Below, one piece after another: positions 1-9,254 of a stretch of DNA of 64,000 nucleotides (positions are counted from its first letter, which is position 1; the number at the start of each line of letters is the position of its first letter). This DNA is from UBA7672 sp963784415 (GTDB taxonomy: Bacteria > Pseudomonadota > Alphaproteobacteria > Caulobacterales > Hyphomonadaceae). The translations under genes and the position numbers were made by a program. The notes under the pieces are model-generated. The model did not search any database. It had not been told where the DNA came from and saw nothing but the letters and a program-made list of their open reading frames with translations. The stretch spans positions 1 through 64,000 of the forward strand of contig CAWARK010000002.1 in assembly GCA_963784415.1 (NCBI GenBank). The letters are read 5' to 3'.

Positions 1-1
1 A

Positions 2-1141
2 CAACTGCCCAGCCTCGCCAAGCATTTTGCTCCGCACGTACTGGTGCAAGAACCCGTCCAGCTGGAACAGACTCGCGTTGAAGGCGTGAAACTCAGCGCG
101 TTTGACGCTGCCGAATTCTCGATGACCAATATCGATCGTCCGATCCTGTACCATATCGGGAACAACGCCTTTCACGAGTTCGTCTTTCGCGCCGCCTTGC
201 AGAAACCTGGATATGTTGTCCTGCACGACTTCGTTCTTCATCATCTTATCGTGGAACTAACGTTGGCGCGAAATGACCCAAAGGGTTATCGCGACTTTCT
301 AATCCACGACCATGGCGAGAAGGGACGATCGCTTGCCGAGCAGCGGGAGAACTATGCGTTCACGAGCTTGCAGGAATTTCTTTTGCCTTTGAACGGCAAG
401 ATCCTTGATGCTGCAAAGGGCGTGATCGTCCATTCGCACTGGGCTAAACGGCAAGTCGAAGACTTGCGGCCGCAGCTTCCCGTCGCCCGCGTGCCGCATC
501 ATTTCTATGCAGACGATATTCCGCATTTGTCATCCTCACGCGAGGAAGCGAGGCGGAAGCTCGGCATTGCGCAGGATGTAATTGTGTTCCTGTGCATCGG
601 CCACATCACGCCGCCCAAACAGGTGGAGCTGGTCGCAAAAGCGCTAGGTCGGATGCGGCACCAGCTGCCGCCATTCATGTTCCTGCTGGTCGGCGAGGCG
701 AGTGATCCGGTGGGTCTGCAGAGCGTGTTGAAGCACGCCGGCATATCGGATTGCACGCGGCTGACGGGGCGTGTTCATATGTCTACATTCCAGGAAGCCA
801 TTATCGCCGCCGACATCGTTTGCAATCTTCGCTATCCCACAGCCGGGGAATCATCCGGCACGATGATGCGCGCGCTGGGATTTGGGCGCTGCTGCGTGGT
901 GTTCGACTATGCAAGCTTCTCGGATTTCTCGTCCGACATCTGCGTGAAGGTGCCGCTGAATACGTTCGATGCAGCGCCTCTGGCGGAGACGCTGCTCGAT
1001 CTCGCGCGCTCGCCGGAGCGGCGCAACACACTCGGTGATGCGGCGCGACGTTGGGCAAGAAACGAATGCTCGGTCGCGAAATGCGTGCGGGCCGGCGCAG
1101 AGTTCATCATGAGTCAGGAAGCCGAACTGGCGACGAAATGA
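2..1141 (+). CDS. Glycosyltransferase family 4-like, 5' end cut by window
   Basis: The reading frame is open to the left edge (codons read back to base 2), so the N-terminus lies outside the window; a GTG at 44 is only an internal candidate start. The C-terminal half has the GT-B look of family 4 enzymes: a Rossmann-like stretch starting near VIVFLCIGHITPPKQ and the nucleotide-sugar-site segment GESSGTMMRALGFG near residue 280. Such enzymes transfer a sugar from a nucleotide-sugar donor to a growing glycan on the cytoplasmic face. It overlaps the next gene by ATGA, so it is probably translationally coupled to the acyl-AMP ligase. The substrate cannot be told. Confidence 0.85.
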   Translation, partial: QLPSLAKHFAPHVLVQEPVQLEQTRVEGVKLSAFDAAEFSMTNIDRPILYHIGNNAFHEFVFRAALQKPGYVVLHDFVLHHLIVELTLARNDPKGYRDFLIHDHGEKGRSLAEQRENYAFTSLQEFLLPLNGKILDAAKGVIVHSHWAKRQVEDLRPQLPVARVPHHFYADDIPHLSSSREEARRKLGIAQDVIVFLCIGHITPPKQVELVAKALGRMRHQLPPFMFLLVGEASDPVGLQSVLKHAGISDCTRLTGRVHMSTFQEAIIAADIVCNLRYPTAGESSGTMMRALGFGRCCVVFDYASFSDFSSDICVKVPLNTFDAAPLAETLLDLARSPERRNTLGDAARRWARNECSVAKCVRAGAEFIMSQEAELATK

Positions 1142-2805
1142 AGGACGCGATGGCAGGGGCCGATCTCCCTGAGCTTGTCGCACGCGCGCGCCGGCATGCG
1201 TCCGAGACGCCCGACAAGAACTTTCTCGTCTTCCAGGACGGCTCTTCGACCGTAAGCCTCACCTATGCGGACCTGTGGGCGCGGGCGACGGGCTTTGCCT
1301 CGGGACTTTCCGGTCGTGGTGTCCAGCAGGGCGATCTGGTCGTCCTCTTCCTGCCGCAGGGCGCCGACGTCTACGCCGTCTTTCTGGCCTGCCTGATGGT
1401 TGGCGCACGGCCGTGCATCATGGCGCCGCCAACCCCGAAGCAGGATGCTGGTACGTACTACGCAAACAACAGTGTCCTGCTGGATCGCATCGGACCGAAG
1501 CTGATTGTGACCGGTCCTGACCTTGTGCAGGCTTTCGTCGAAAACCTGCCTGCGCATGCTTCGGTGCTTGTCGAACCCTCGGGTCTGGCGGCGGGAGAAG
1601 GCGAGGCGATTGGAGCTGACGCTGACGGCATCGCGTTCCTGCAGTTCAGTTCGGGTACGACGGCGCTGAAGAAGGGGGTGTTGCTGCCGCATCGCTCCGT
1701 CAACGCGCAGTGCGAGCTTTACGCGGAACGGATCGGGCTGACCCGAGACGATGTCATCGTCACGTGGCTGCCGCTCTATCATGACATGGGACTGATCGCC
1801 TGTTTCATCCTGCCCTTGTGGGCCGGCGCAACCGTGGTGGCCATGGACAACTATCACTGGCTGGCGCGTCCGCGCCGCTTGCTCGATCTCGCGGCGACCT
1901 ATCGGGCGACGCTGATGTGGCTGCCGAATTTTGCGTTCAACTATCTGGCGCAACGCGTGAGCGGTGAGGTCTGTGATCTGTCGTCATTGCGCGCGGTCAT
2001 CAATTGTTCCGAGCCCTGCCGCCCCGCCAGCCATCACGCCTTCGAGGAACGGTTTGCTGCGTGGGGTCTGCGCCCGCACGTGACCCAGACCTGCTACGCC
2101 ATGGCGGAAGCAACCTTCGCGGTTTCCCAGTCAACCATCGGCCAACCCTGCGCCGAGATCACCGTCGACCCCGGCGCCCTGGATCGCGGCGACGTTGTGC
2201 GAGCTCGCAATGGCGCCTCCCTGATTTCATGTGGCGTTCCGTTGGCGGGCTTTGATCTCGCGATCGTCGACGACAACCGGATACCCGCCGGTGCAGGACG
2301 TGTCGGCGAAATCGTCCTTCGGGGACCCAGCCTGGCCGATGGTTATCTCCGCGACGAAGAAACGACGGCACGCCTCTTCACGGCTGACGGACTCTATTAC
2401 ACGCGCGATCTCGGGTTCGTGCATGAGGGTCAACTGTATGTGCTCGGCCGCCAGGATGATGTGCTGATCGTGTTTGGGCGCAAGCTGCGCGCACCGGAAC
2501 TGGAATCGGCGCTGGGCAGCATTCCGGGTATCAAGCCGGGGAGGTTGATCGTGCTGGGGCGTGCGGGCGATAGCGTTGGAACCAACGAGCTCTATCTGCT
2601 TTACGAGCCCGAAAATCCTGAAAGCGCCGTCGAGAACATAGCGTCCGCGGCGCGGGGCATCCTGCTGTCGACCGCGGGACTGTCGTTCAGGCAGATATTT
2701 CGTGTCGACCCTGGAAGCCTGATAAAGACCACCAGCGGAAAAATATCGCGCCCCGCCAATGGCAGGCTGTTGGCGCAGCTCATCGCAGCAGGGGACACGA
2801 CGTGA
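1138..2805 (+). CDS. Fatty acyl-AMP ligase-like AMP-binding enzyme
   Basis: ANL-superfamily adenylating enzyme of about 555 residues. Visible motifs are the P-loop FSSGTTALKKG near residue 168, MAEATFAVS (resembling the AEATLFVS form of fatty acyl-AMP ligases), YYTRDLG near 421 and the C-terminal KTTSGKISR near 530. Known members activate a fatty acid as acyl-AMP and load it on an acyl carrier protein instead of CoA. The next gene is such a carrier, overlapping by GTGA, which supports that role. The start is the ATG at 1138, overlapping the stop of the glycosyltransferase; a longer frame back to 1051 would run deep into that gene. Inference: it supplies an acyl group for a glycan or glycolipid. 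Confidence 0.85.
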   Translation: MKDAMAGADLPELVARARRHASETPDKNFLVFQDGSSTVSLTYADLWARATGFASGLSGRGVQQGDLVVLFLPQGADVYAVFLACLMVGARPCIMAPPTPKQDAGTYYANNSVLLDRIGPKLIVTGPDLVQAFVENLPAHASVLVEPSGLAAGEGEAIGADADGIAFLQFSSGTTALKKGVLLPHRSVNAQCELYAERIGLTRDDVIVTWLPLYHDMGLIACFILPLWAGATVVAMDNYHWLARPRRLLDLAATYRATLMWLPNFAFNYLAQRVSGEVCDLSSLRAVINCSEPCRPASHHAFEERFAAWGLRPHVTQTCYAMAEATFAVSQSTIGQPCAEITVDPGALDRGDVVRARNGASLISCGVPLAGFDLAIVDDNRIPAGAGRVGEIVLRGPSLADGYLRDEETTARLFTADGLYYTRDLGFVHEGQLYVLGRQDDVLIVFGRKLRAPELESALGSIPGIKPGRLIVLGRAGDSVGTNELYLLYEPENPESAVENIASAARGILLSTAGLSFRQIFRVDPGSLIKTTSGKISRPANGRLLAQLIAAGDTT

Positions 2806-3047
2806 AGGACATTGCCTTGATCGTCCGCCAGATGGTCGCCCGTGAATTCCGCATTCCGGTGGAAACGGTCCGTGACGAGACGACGGCTGCGGACGTGCCG
2901 GGCTGGGATTCGTTCTCCAACGGTTCACTGCTGTTACGCATCGAGGGCGAGCTGGGCTTCGAACTTCCGCTCGATGACGCGCTCGAAACCGCGAATGTCG
3001 GCGAACTGATCCAGGTGATTACACGCGCGGCCGCCACCGGGGGCTGA
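2802..3047 (+). CDS. Acyl carrier protein
   Basis: An 81-residue acidic helical protein with the carrier-protein signature GWDSFS. Ser37 is the expected 4'-phosphopantetheine attachment site, and it is followed by an LLLRIE helix. The length matches free-standing acyl carrier proteins. The GTG start overlaps the TGA of the upstream acyl-AMP ligase (GTGA), so the two are almost certainly one translational unit and a dedicated ligase/carrier pair. The usual L after DS is F here, which is tolerated in specialised carriers. It is not the housekeeping acpP, which sits with fatty-acid synthesis genes. Confidence 0.88.
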   Translation: MKDIALIVRQMVAREFRIPVETVRDETTAADVPGWDSFSNGSLLLRIEGELGFELPLDDALETANVGELIQVITRAAATGG

Positions 3048-3159
3048 TTTTTCTGCGTGCGTGGATCGCCCTCTTTCTGGGGTGACGAAAGGCCTGAATC
3101 CCAGCATCCTCGCAGTCAGTCTGGCGCACAGCCGGAGGGAAGTTGAAGGTTAGCGAGAC

Positions 3160-3435
3160 ATGCGCGTTTTATTCATGCTGCTTGCAGGCGACAGCGCAAC
3201 GGCGCTGGACCTCGGCGATATCGACACCGGGGGCAAGATTTTCGTCTACAGATTCTGCGTCGAACGTGCGGTGGACGCGGATCTCAAAATCCTCTGCGAC
3301 AAGCAGAAGCCGAGACTTATCTCGGCGGATAGCCGGACCCACACGCTAGACGTTGCCTCATCGACTTCGATCTACATCGAAGCGGCGGGAAAGGGCGCGG
3401 TGCACGGCTGGTACGAATTCGTTGGATGCGGTTGA
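3160..3435 (+). CDS. Small hypothetical protein
   Basis: A 91-residue frame with moderately biased codons and no family I recognise. It has a hydrophobic start (MRVLFMLLAG) and a later beta-rich stretch (STSIYIEAAGKG, GWYEFVG), but no clear signal peptide or catalytic motif. A GGAGGG sequence sits about 25 bases upstream, too far for a normal ribosome site, so the start or even the gene is uncertain. It lies in the same direction between the acyl carrier protein and a sulfotransferase and may belong to that transcript. Confidence 0.45.
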   Translation: MRVLFMLLAGDSATALDLGDIDTGGKIFVYRFCVERAVDADLKILCDKQKPRLISADSRTHTLDVASSTSIYIEAAGKGAVHGWYEFVGCG

Positions 3436-3520
3436 GCTGGATAAGCGGCATCTGGAACGGTAGCGCTCGTTTCAGGCCAGCGCCTGCGGGACAACGGATT
3501 TGAAAAAGCTGGGTTAGCCA

Positions 3521-4375
3521 ATGCCAGGACGCTTTCCGGATCTGATCTGCATCGGGGCGCAAAAGGCTGCGACGACCTGGCTATACGAAATGCTGCGCCG
3601 TCGCCCGCAATTCTATCTGCCGGCCTTGAAAGAGCTGCACTACTTCACGCAGATCCATCAGCCGGAAATCAAGTTCCCGCGGACTCATCGCGCGAACGGC
3701 GCGGAGCGAATCCGAAAATTCCTTGCTGCTAATCCCAATGCTCCCAAAGCCGGAGAACGCCTGGCCGAGGCGGATCTGCTCGGACAAGCCGAAGTCGATG
3801 ATGAATGGTACGGCAGCCTCTTCGCCGGCGCGCTGCCCGAGCAGATCTGTGCAGAGGCATGCCCGAGCTACCTTCACCTGCCCAAAGCTGGAATTGAACA
3901 TCTGCTGGGATTGAATCCGTCAGTCAGACTGGTGCTGTTTGTGCGCGATCCGGTCGATCGCGCATGGTCGCATATTCGGATGAATCTGGGACGCGGAACG
4001 GTCGCTGGTGTGGACGCCCTGTTGAGCGGCAGCCACTCCACGAAGCAATACGTTGAACAATCGGAATACCGTAACTCGATGACCCTTTGGCGTAGTCTGG
4101 CTACACCGGGTCAGCTCAATGTTTTTCTGTATGACAATGTGGAGGCGGATCCGGCCTCGGTTATTTCCAGGGTTCATGAACTGGTCGGCTTGCCGGCTCC
4201 TGCCGATTTTGGCGCCGTAAACAAGAGGGTGCACGAAAGCGCCCAGTTTGCATTTCCCAAGGAGCTACGCGCCAAGCTTCTGGAACAGCTTGCGCCTCAG
4301 TATGACTTCCTGTCAGCGGAGTTTCCGGAAGCAGTTTCGCGCTGGTTGACGAAGCACAGGGCCGCGCTGGCTTAG
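3521..4375 (+). CDS. Sulfotransferase (PAPS-dependent)
   Basis: A 284-residue protein with both PAPS-binding signatures of the sulfotransferase family. The 5'-phosphosulfate loop is IGAQKAATTWLYEML (residues about 11-25) and the 3'-phosphate segment is LFVRDPVDRAWSH. Aromatic and acidic residues typical of the fold follow (SYLHLPKAG, YDNVEADP). It should move sulfate from PAPS to a hydroxyl or amine of a carbohydrate in the cytoplasm. It is one of three unrelated-looking sulfotransferase genes within 6.5 kb of glycosyltransferases and an exporter, which points to a sulfated polysaccharide. The acceptor is unknown. Confidence 0.88.
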   Translation: MPGRFPDLICIGAQKAATTWLYEMLRRRPQFYLPALKELHYFTQIHQPEIKFPRTHRANGAERIRKFLAANPNAPKAGERLAEADLLGQAEVDDEWYGSLFAGALPEQICAEACPSYLHLPKAGIEHLLGLNPSVRLVLFVRDPVDRAWSHIRMNLGRGTVAGVDALLSGSHSTKQYVEQSEYRNSMTLWRSLATPGQLNVFLYDNVEADPASVISRVHELVGLPAPADFGAVNKRVHESAQFAFPKELRAKLLEQLAPQYDFLSAEFPEAVSRWLTKHRAALA

Positions 4376-4411
4376 CGGAGCTGAAAAGCGCGCTGCGCCA
4401 TTTCCGGGACG

Positions 4412-5233
4412 TTACTTTCGAGCCTGGGCCTGAACATATTTGCCAAGACCGGCATCGATGCAGGCGGCGCGAACTTCCTGATAGTTCTCGATGACTTCGT
4501 AGAGTGGCGGCGTCACCTTCTGGTGACGCGGCTCGTAGGCATCGCCCGTCGCACCTCCGACAAATCGCGCGATGTCTTTGCCGAGGCTCTTTTCAACGCC
4601 GAGCTCGGCGACCAGCTGTTCATAGGTGACGGTCATACGCTCGCAATTTCCAATGAACGTCGCCTGGAACCAGCGGATCTGAAATTCGAGCAGGCGGGCT
4701 TTCTGCGCGAGGCGTTTGGGATCCAGCTTGAAGGTCTTTGGCAGGGTTGCGTCGTCCTTCTTCTGCCAGCTGTGCCAGACCCCGCGGGCGTCCGCGATCA
4801 TCGACGACGCCGTCGCTTCGACCACGTTGCTGCGGTACAGGTGAAGTATGCGGACACCGCGTTCTTCGGCGATATTGAACAGGAATGGTCGTTCGAAAAT
4901 CGGCCACCAGTTCTTCTCGAAAAGCTGGACGTGGCCGTATTTGATATCGACGACGACGCCCTGTTTTGCGGGGCGAAGCCCGGTCAGGTGATCAAAGTAA
5001 TCCGAAACGAACGCTGCCTGCCGGTCTCGCGTCGGGCGCAGCATCAGGTCGGGATTCTTCAGAAGGTATTCGTGCTTGAATCCGAAGAAGGACGGGGGCG
5101 ACTCGCCGGGCACCATCGCATGCGGGTTTCCGACTTCATCCAGCATCTCGACGTTGCGCAGCCTGGCGATGAACTCACCAAGGAAATGGCTGCCGGAGCG
5201 CTCGTGAGAGAGAAGGATCGTTAGTTTCGTCAC
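4412..5233 (-). CDS. Sulfotransferase-like P-loop protein
   Basis: A 273-residue protein starting ILLSHERSGSHFLGEF, the P-loop form seen in Stf0/NodH-like carbohydrate sulfotransferases. The segment ILHLYRSNVVEATASSM corresponds to the 3'-phosphate-binding region. The middle WHSWQKKDD and C-terminal FVGG resemble LPS-type sulfotransferases. It is transcribed toward the preceding sulfotransferase (convergent, 36 bases apart), so it is a separate transcription unit. It probably sulfates a surface glycan; the acceptor is unknown. Confidence 0.75.
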   Translation of the reverse strand: MTKLTILLSHERSGSHFLGEFIARLRNVEMLDEVGNPHAMVPGESPPSFFGFKHEYLLKNPDLMLRPTRDRQAAFVSDYFDHLTGLRPAKQGVVVDIKYGHVQLFEKNWWPIFERPFLFNIAEERGVRILHLYRSNVVEATASSMIADARGVWHSWQKKDDATLPKTFKLDPKRLAQKARLLEFQIRWFQATFIGNCERMTVTYEQLVAELGVEKSLGKDIARFVGGATGDAYEPRHQKVTPPLYEVIENYQEVRAACIDAGLGKYVQAQARK

Positions 5234-5540
5234 CGATGAACCTTGTTGGTATCTATCCTTGCCGCACCAAGCCCGTTCGCTTCGCCTGCCTGCACCGGAG
5301 CGTCAATTGGCAGGCAAGCTAGCTATTTCGAAACGCTAAGCCGACTCAATCAGTGTCCGTTTTAATCAGGTGATCTGACTCGCAGCAAGGTTTTCCGGTC
5401 GCCGTCCGAAACGCTGCCAAGCGACATTGATGGTGAGATCAAAGATCGAACATGGAATTATCAAGTATTGGAAAAGGATAGATGCATCTGCATGCAGGCA
5501 ATGCCCTGAGCTGGGTTCAAAAAATGCCCCTCGGCTGTGC
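5234..5540. other. Gene-poor stretch upstream of the sulfotransferase
   Basis: About 300 bases, visibly richer in A and T than the flanking genes. It must hold the promoter of the minus-strand gene starting at 5233. I see no tRNA, repeat, terminator hairpin or convincing small gene. Short plus-strand frames here run on into the antisense of the next gene and have no coding character. Confidence 0.4.
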
Positions 5541-6164
5541 TCAGGCTGGTTGCGGAATGGTGGGGCTGTCCGGCGTCTGGGTCTCTGCGCGGGGGATCGC
5601 GAACAAGGCCAATCCGGCGATTTCGATTGCGCCTGCCTCACCGGGCAGGATGCCAACAAAGTCACTATTGCCATCGATCATCTTGGGCACGTCCCATTCG
5701 AAGCTCAGTGTTTCGAACTGGTTGCCGACGGACATTTTCTGCCAGCGACTGTTTCCGACTTCGGCCGTTGAATACGCCATGGAGAACTCGGCATCGGCGA
5801 GGCCTTGAGCCGCCTTTACGGAGATCGTCACGCGCACCCGATGGCTGCTGACAGCGGCCTCGAATGTGTCGGGCAGGCGGATGGAGAAGCCACCCGTCTC
5901 GTTGTGAGATGCGGCATTGGGATTGCCGCCCGACAGCAGAAGGACATTGCGACCCGACCGCTTCACGATGGCGACCTGCACGTCGGCAGGCGCCACGACG
6001 CCTTCCAGAGGAAACGTGTCAAACGCCAAGCGAAAGAAGCCGTCGCTTGAAAGTGCGTCTTCAGACGTACCGGCCGGCATCAGATCCCTGGCAGGCTTTG
6101 GCACGCCCCATGAGCGTTTCACGCGGCGTTGCCAGCCAAAAATGCCGATGCGCAACTTGATCAT
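5541..6164 (-). CDS. Beta-sandwich-like domain protein, paralog of the domain at 6245
   Basis: About 207 residues. The C-terminal 120 residues match the C-terminal domain of the next protein downstream in coordinate order: both have GG-SIR-PD-FEA-VSS-RV-V, then AYSTAEVGNS-W, F-ET-SFEW-VP and DFVGILP. The pattern of alternating polar and hydrophobic residues suggests a jelly-roll or carbohydrate-binding-module-like fold. The start is taken at 6164 because GGGGAG precedes it by about 5 bases; a frame back to 6194 lacks this. No signal peptide is visible. The function is unknown; the context suggests binding to, or modifying, the glycan made by this cluster. Confidence 0.7.
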   Translation of the reverse strand: MIKLRIGIFGWQRRVKRSWGVPKPARDLMPAGTSEDALSSDGFFRLAFDTFPLEGVVAPADVQVAIVKRSGRNVLLLSGGNPNAASHNETGGFSIRLPDTFEAAVSSHRVRVTISVKAAQGLADAEFSMAYSTAEVGNSRWQKMSVGNQFETLSFEWDVPKMIDGNSDFVGILPGEAGAIEIAGLALFAIPRAETQTPDSPTIPQPA

Positions 6165-6244
6165 ACGGCTCCCCGACTCACTACCGACTCGCAAACGAAT
6201 GCCTCGGGCTCCAGACTACAGACTATTCGTCAACAGTTCCATTT

Positions 6245-8198
6245 CTAGGCCACGACTTCGACACGCAGGGATTTCACATCGAGCGTGTTTCCGGTCTGCG
6301 GCAGGATTCCAACGAAGTCGCCGTGCCCCTCCTTCATCTGGGGGACATTCCATTCGAAACTGTGCGTCTCGAACCAGGGGCTGGCGACGAACGCGCGCCA
6401 CCCGCTATTGCCGACCTCGGCGGTGGAATAGGCGAGGGAGAAGCGTGCAGGCTTGGCGGTCGAGCTTCTTGCGACGATCTCGACCTTGACGCGCTTGCTG
6501 CTGACGGTGGCTTCGAATGCGTCCGGCACCCGGATCGAAAGCCCCCCAGTGCGCCCTGAGGACAGCGCAGACGGGTCTCCTCCCGACAGCCGCATGATAT
6601 CGGCGCCTTCATGCGCAAGCTTTCGCATGACGATGGTTTCGGGCGTCTTCGTGATGTCAGGCGTCATCTCGGCGGCAGAGATTTGATAGGCGTGCATTGG
6701 CCCCGGCGGCTGCTCGGGTTTTTTGGGCGCCGGGGGTGGTGTTGGCGCTGGCGCTACGGGTTCCTGGCGGAGGCTGGGGGGGGTGGGGGCGGGTGGAGGG
6801 GGGGGCTGTCTGCGGAGCCGGGGCGCAGCGCTGCGAAGCAACCTTGCGCCGAGCGATTGCGCCCCTTCAGCGTTCGCCTGCAGGCCTGTCTGAACGGCGT
6901 GAAGCGCGGCGTTCCAGTGCAGGCCGGACGCCATTGCGGCGTTCACCTCGGGAACCTCGCTGATCTTCTCGATCTTGTAGGCTTCGCTCGTTGGGAGTGC
7001 GATGTGGATGTCGGACGGAAGCATGACGATGTCTGTCTCGCCGAATTCCTCGCCGAACTGGTTGAAGGCGCAGTACAGCGCCGTCTGGTCGATCCACCAG
7101 TTCGATTCGTCCTGCCAGGAGCGATGAATTGCGTTCGCGACCCGCTGTGAAAACAGGACGCCTGCCTCCGTGTACGGCACGAAGAGATATCCAGCCGATA
7201 CGGCGCGCCATGGCAGATATCCGCCGCCGCGCGGATCTGACTGGATCGCCAGCGCAATTCTGGACGGGTCGAGCACCTGCATCAGATCGCCGAAGGGTCG
7301 CCGATAGAACAGGTCGGCGTCAGTGACGAGGAGGCCTCGCCCATAGTGCCGCAGCAGTGCTTCCATGATGAGGAAGCGCGCGCAGGCGAGGCTGGCGCGG
7401 TCCTTGATCTGCACGTGCTCGTAGGAAACGCCGACCGACGATTTCCGTGACTTGCCAAGCGCAACGAGTTCGCGCGCGAGTTTGAAGGACTCGGCCGAAG
7501 GGTTCACGATGTGGAAGTGAAGCTTCGCGTCCCCGGCGGCGTTGGCGGTCTCCAGGAGCTTTCTCGCAAACGCCTTGAAGTAGATATCGTCAAAGGTTGC
7601 GAGTGCGATGGGTGAGGCGGAGTTGCTGCATGACGCGATGAACTCCAGGGCGAGGCGGCTCGGGCGACGCGGCGCCTGTTTCTGCCAGCGCGTCGGGGTG
7701 GCAGGTGGGCGCGCCGCGGAGGTCGTCGCGGACCAGGGCCTTGAAGTCCGGATTGTCACCGAGCGCCCTGAACGCTGCGAAGCCTTCAACCCGATTGCCT
7801 GACCAGAACTGATGTAGTGCGGTGACGAAGAGGGCGCCGGCGGCGCTGTCGCTCAAAGTGCGCTTGAGGTCAGCGAGGCGTTCGAGCGTCGTTTCGGTCG
7901 GCTCAGCGAGCCTGCCACGATGCATGATCCAGCCGTCTTCCTGCGTGCAGATCAATCTCGCGACGATCAAACCGCAGAGCAGCTTCGAGATAGTTCCCGC
8001 GGCGCCTTTTGCGCGGGGCGTCAGCTCGGCGAGCAAGTGCGGCCGGTCCGCTATCGGCGCTGCAGCTATCCGTCTGGTCAGTCCGGAATAAAGCGAGGCG
8101 ATCTCGTCATAGGCTTTGGCCTTCCACAGACCATCCAGGTCGTATGGCGTCTCGGCCAGCAGGGCGAAATCAGAGATAAGATCAGCGTGCGGCATCAC
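6245..8198 (-). CDS. Glycosyltransferase-like protein with Pro-rich linker and C-terminal beta-sandwich domain, frameshifted
   Basis: Two overlapping frames form one gene. The N-terminal part (8198 down to about 7675) is helical and ends in DALAETGAAS. The second frame (about 7675 down to 6245) continues with SRLALEFIASC and then ALATFDDIYFKAFARKLLETA. A DAD motif (LLVTDADLFYRRPF) and NWWIDQTALYCAF are typical of nucleotide-sugar transferases with a GT-A fold. A linker of about 45 residues rich in PPPPAPTP follows, then the same beta-sandwich domain as the neighbouring gene (AYSTAEVGNSGW, DFVGILP). Changing one base near 7665-7680 would restore a protein of roughly 645 residues. The break may be a sequencing indel or a real mutation. 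Confidence 0.72.
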
Positions 8199-8462
8199 CT
8201 GGACTCGGCGCGAGCGCGACAGGCAGCGCGGGCAGTTTGTTCTGCCTGCGGCAAGGACACGAAGTCCGCTTGGCTGGATTTGCCTGAGTTATTGGCCCGA
8301 CTAATCAAGCTGGCTCCGGAGGGTGTCCATCGTCACGATCTTGGATGTACCATAGACCGCGATTCGCATGACACAGCAGGGCATCTGAGGTTCCGCAAGT
8401 CAAAATTCACTTGTCGCATCTGCGACAGTTACGCCGACAAATAACGCACCAGGAGACGGCCT

Positions 8463-9114
8463 TTGAATCAGGATGAAAAACAGCTGCTCGAAGACGTCGA
8501 GACAGCAAAGCGCAATCTGGCGGCGGCGGCGTCGAAATACCGTGATCAGATGGGGCGCGAGTTCTTTGAGCCCGGACCTTCAATCCACCAGGCGCGTGTT
8601 GAGCATGCGAAGGTCTTTGGTGATCGTTCCGGTTGTCTGGGTCTGGTGCGAAAAGGCGGACGGGCCGTCGAAATCGGAACCTGGGCCGGCTCGTTTGCAA
8701 AAGAGATCTGGCGAATCGTGCGAGCCGTCAGAGCTCCACATCATCGATATTGATTTATCCCGGTTCGATCACGCCTTTTTCGAGCCGCATCTGGGCAAGC
8801 GCGTTTTCCTGCATCAGGGAAGGTCGGTTGAGCTGGCGGCCACGTTCAGTGACGGGTTCTTTGATTTCGTGTATGTCGATGGCGATCATTCCCATCACGC
8901 CGCAAAAGCTGACATCGAGCGCTATTTGCCGAAACTGGCGGCCGACGGAATCATGGGCGTCAATGACTACACGCACTGGTGCACCGCGCTTGGAATGCCC
9001 TTCGGCGTGGCGCGCGCGCTGCACGAGTGCATTGAAGAGTTGAATCTTGAAGTCGTTGCGATGGGTCTGGAGCGTTACGGTAACCACGATCTCTTTGTAC
9101 GACGGATGAAGTGA
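8463..9114 (+). CDS. Class I SAM-dependent methyltransferase, frameshifted
   Basis: The TTG start at 8463 is preceded by AGGAGA at good spacing. The first frame gives AVEIGTWAGSFAKEIW, the SAM-binding motif I of class I methyltransferases. It then loses sense at about 8720, and the next frame continues SELHIIDIDLSRF, FDFVYVDGDHSH and the C-terminal DGIMGVNDYTHW. The order matches the small Methyltransf_24-type enzymes found in polysaccharide clusters. One extra base in GTGCGAGCCG would explain the break. Likely product: about 216 residues, methylating a sugar or related small substrate. Confidence 0.75.
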
Positions 9115-9254
9115 AGGCGGCGGGCGGGTCGCCCGACTGGTAGCCCCCGGCGCGCCTTTGCGGCGTCAACGACCTCACATGGAGAATTGTCGGGTGTTTT
9201 GCGGTCGATCGTCTATCATCTGCAGGGTTCGAACGACATAATGCGAGGCGCGCG

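Noticed and set aside
5427..5851. Several plus-strand frames near 5.5 kb
   Set aside because: They overlap the minus-strand beta-sandwich gene, which has paralogs and a ribosome site; the plus frames have no codon bias.
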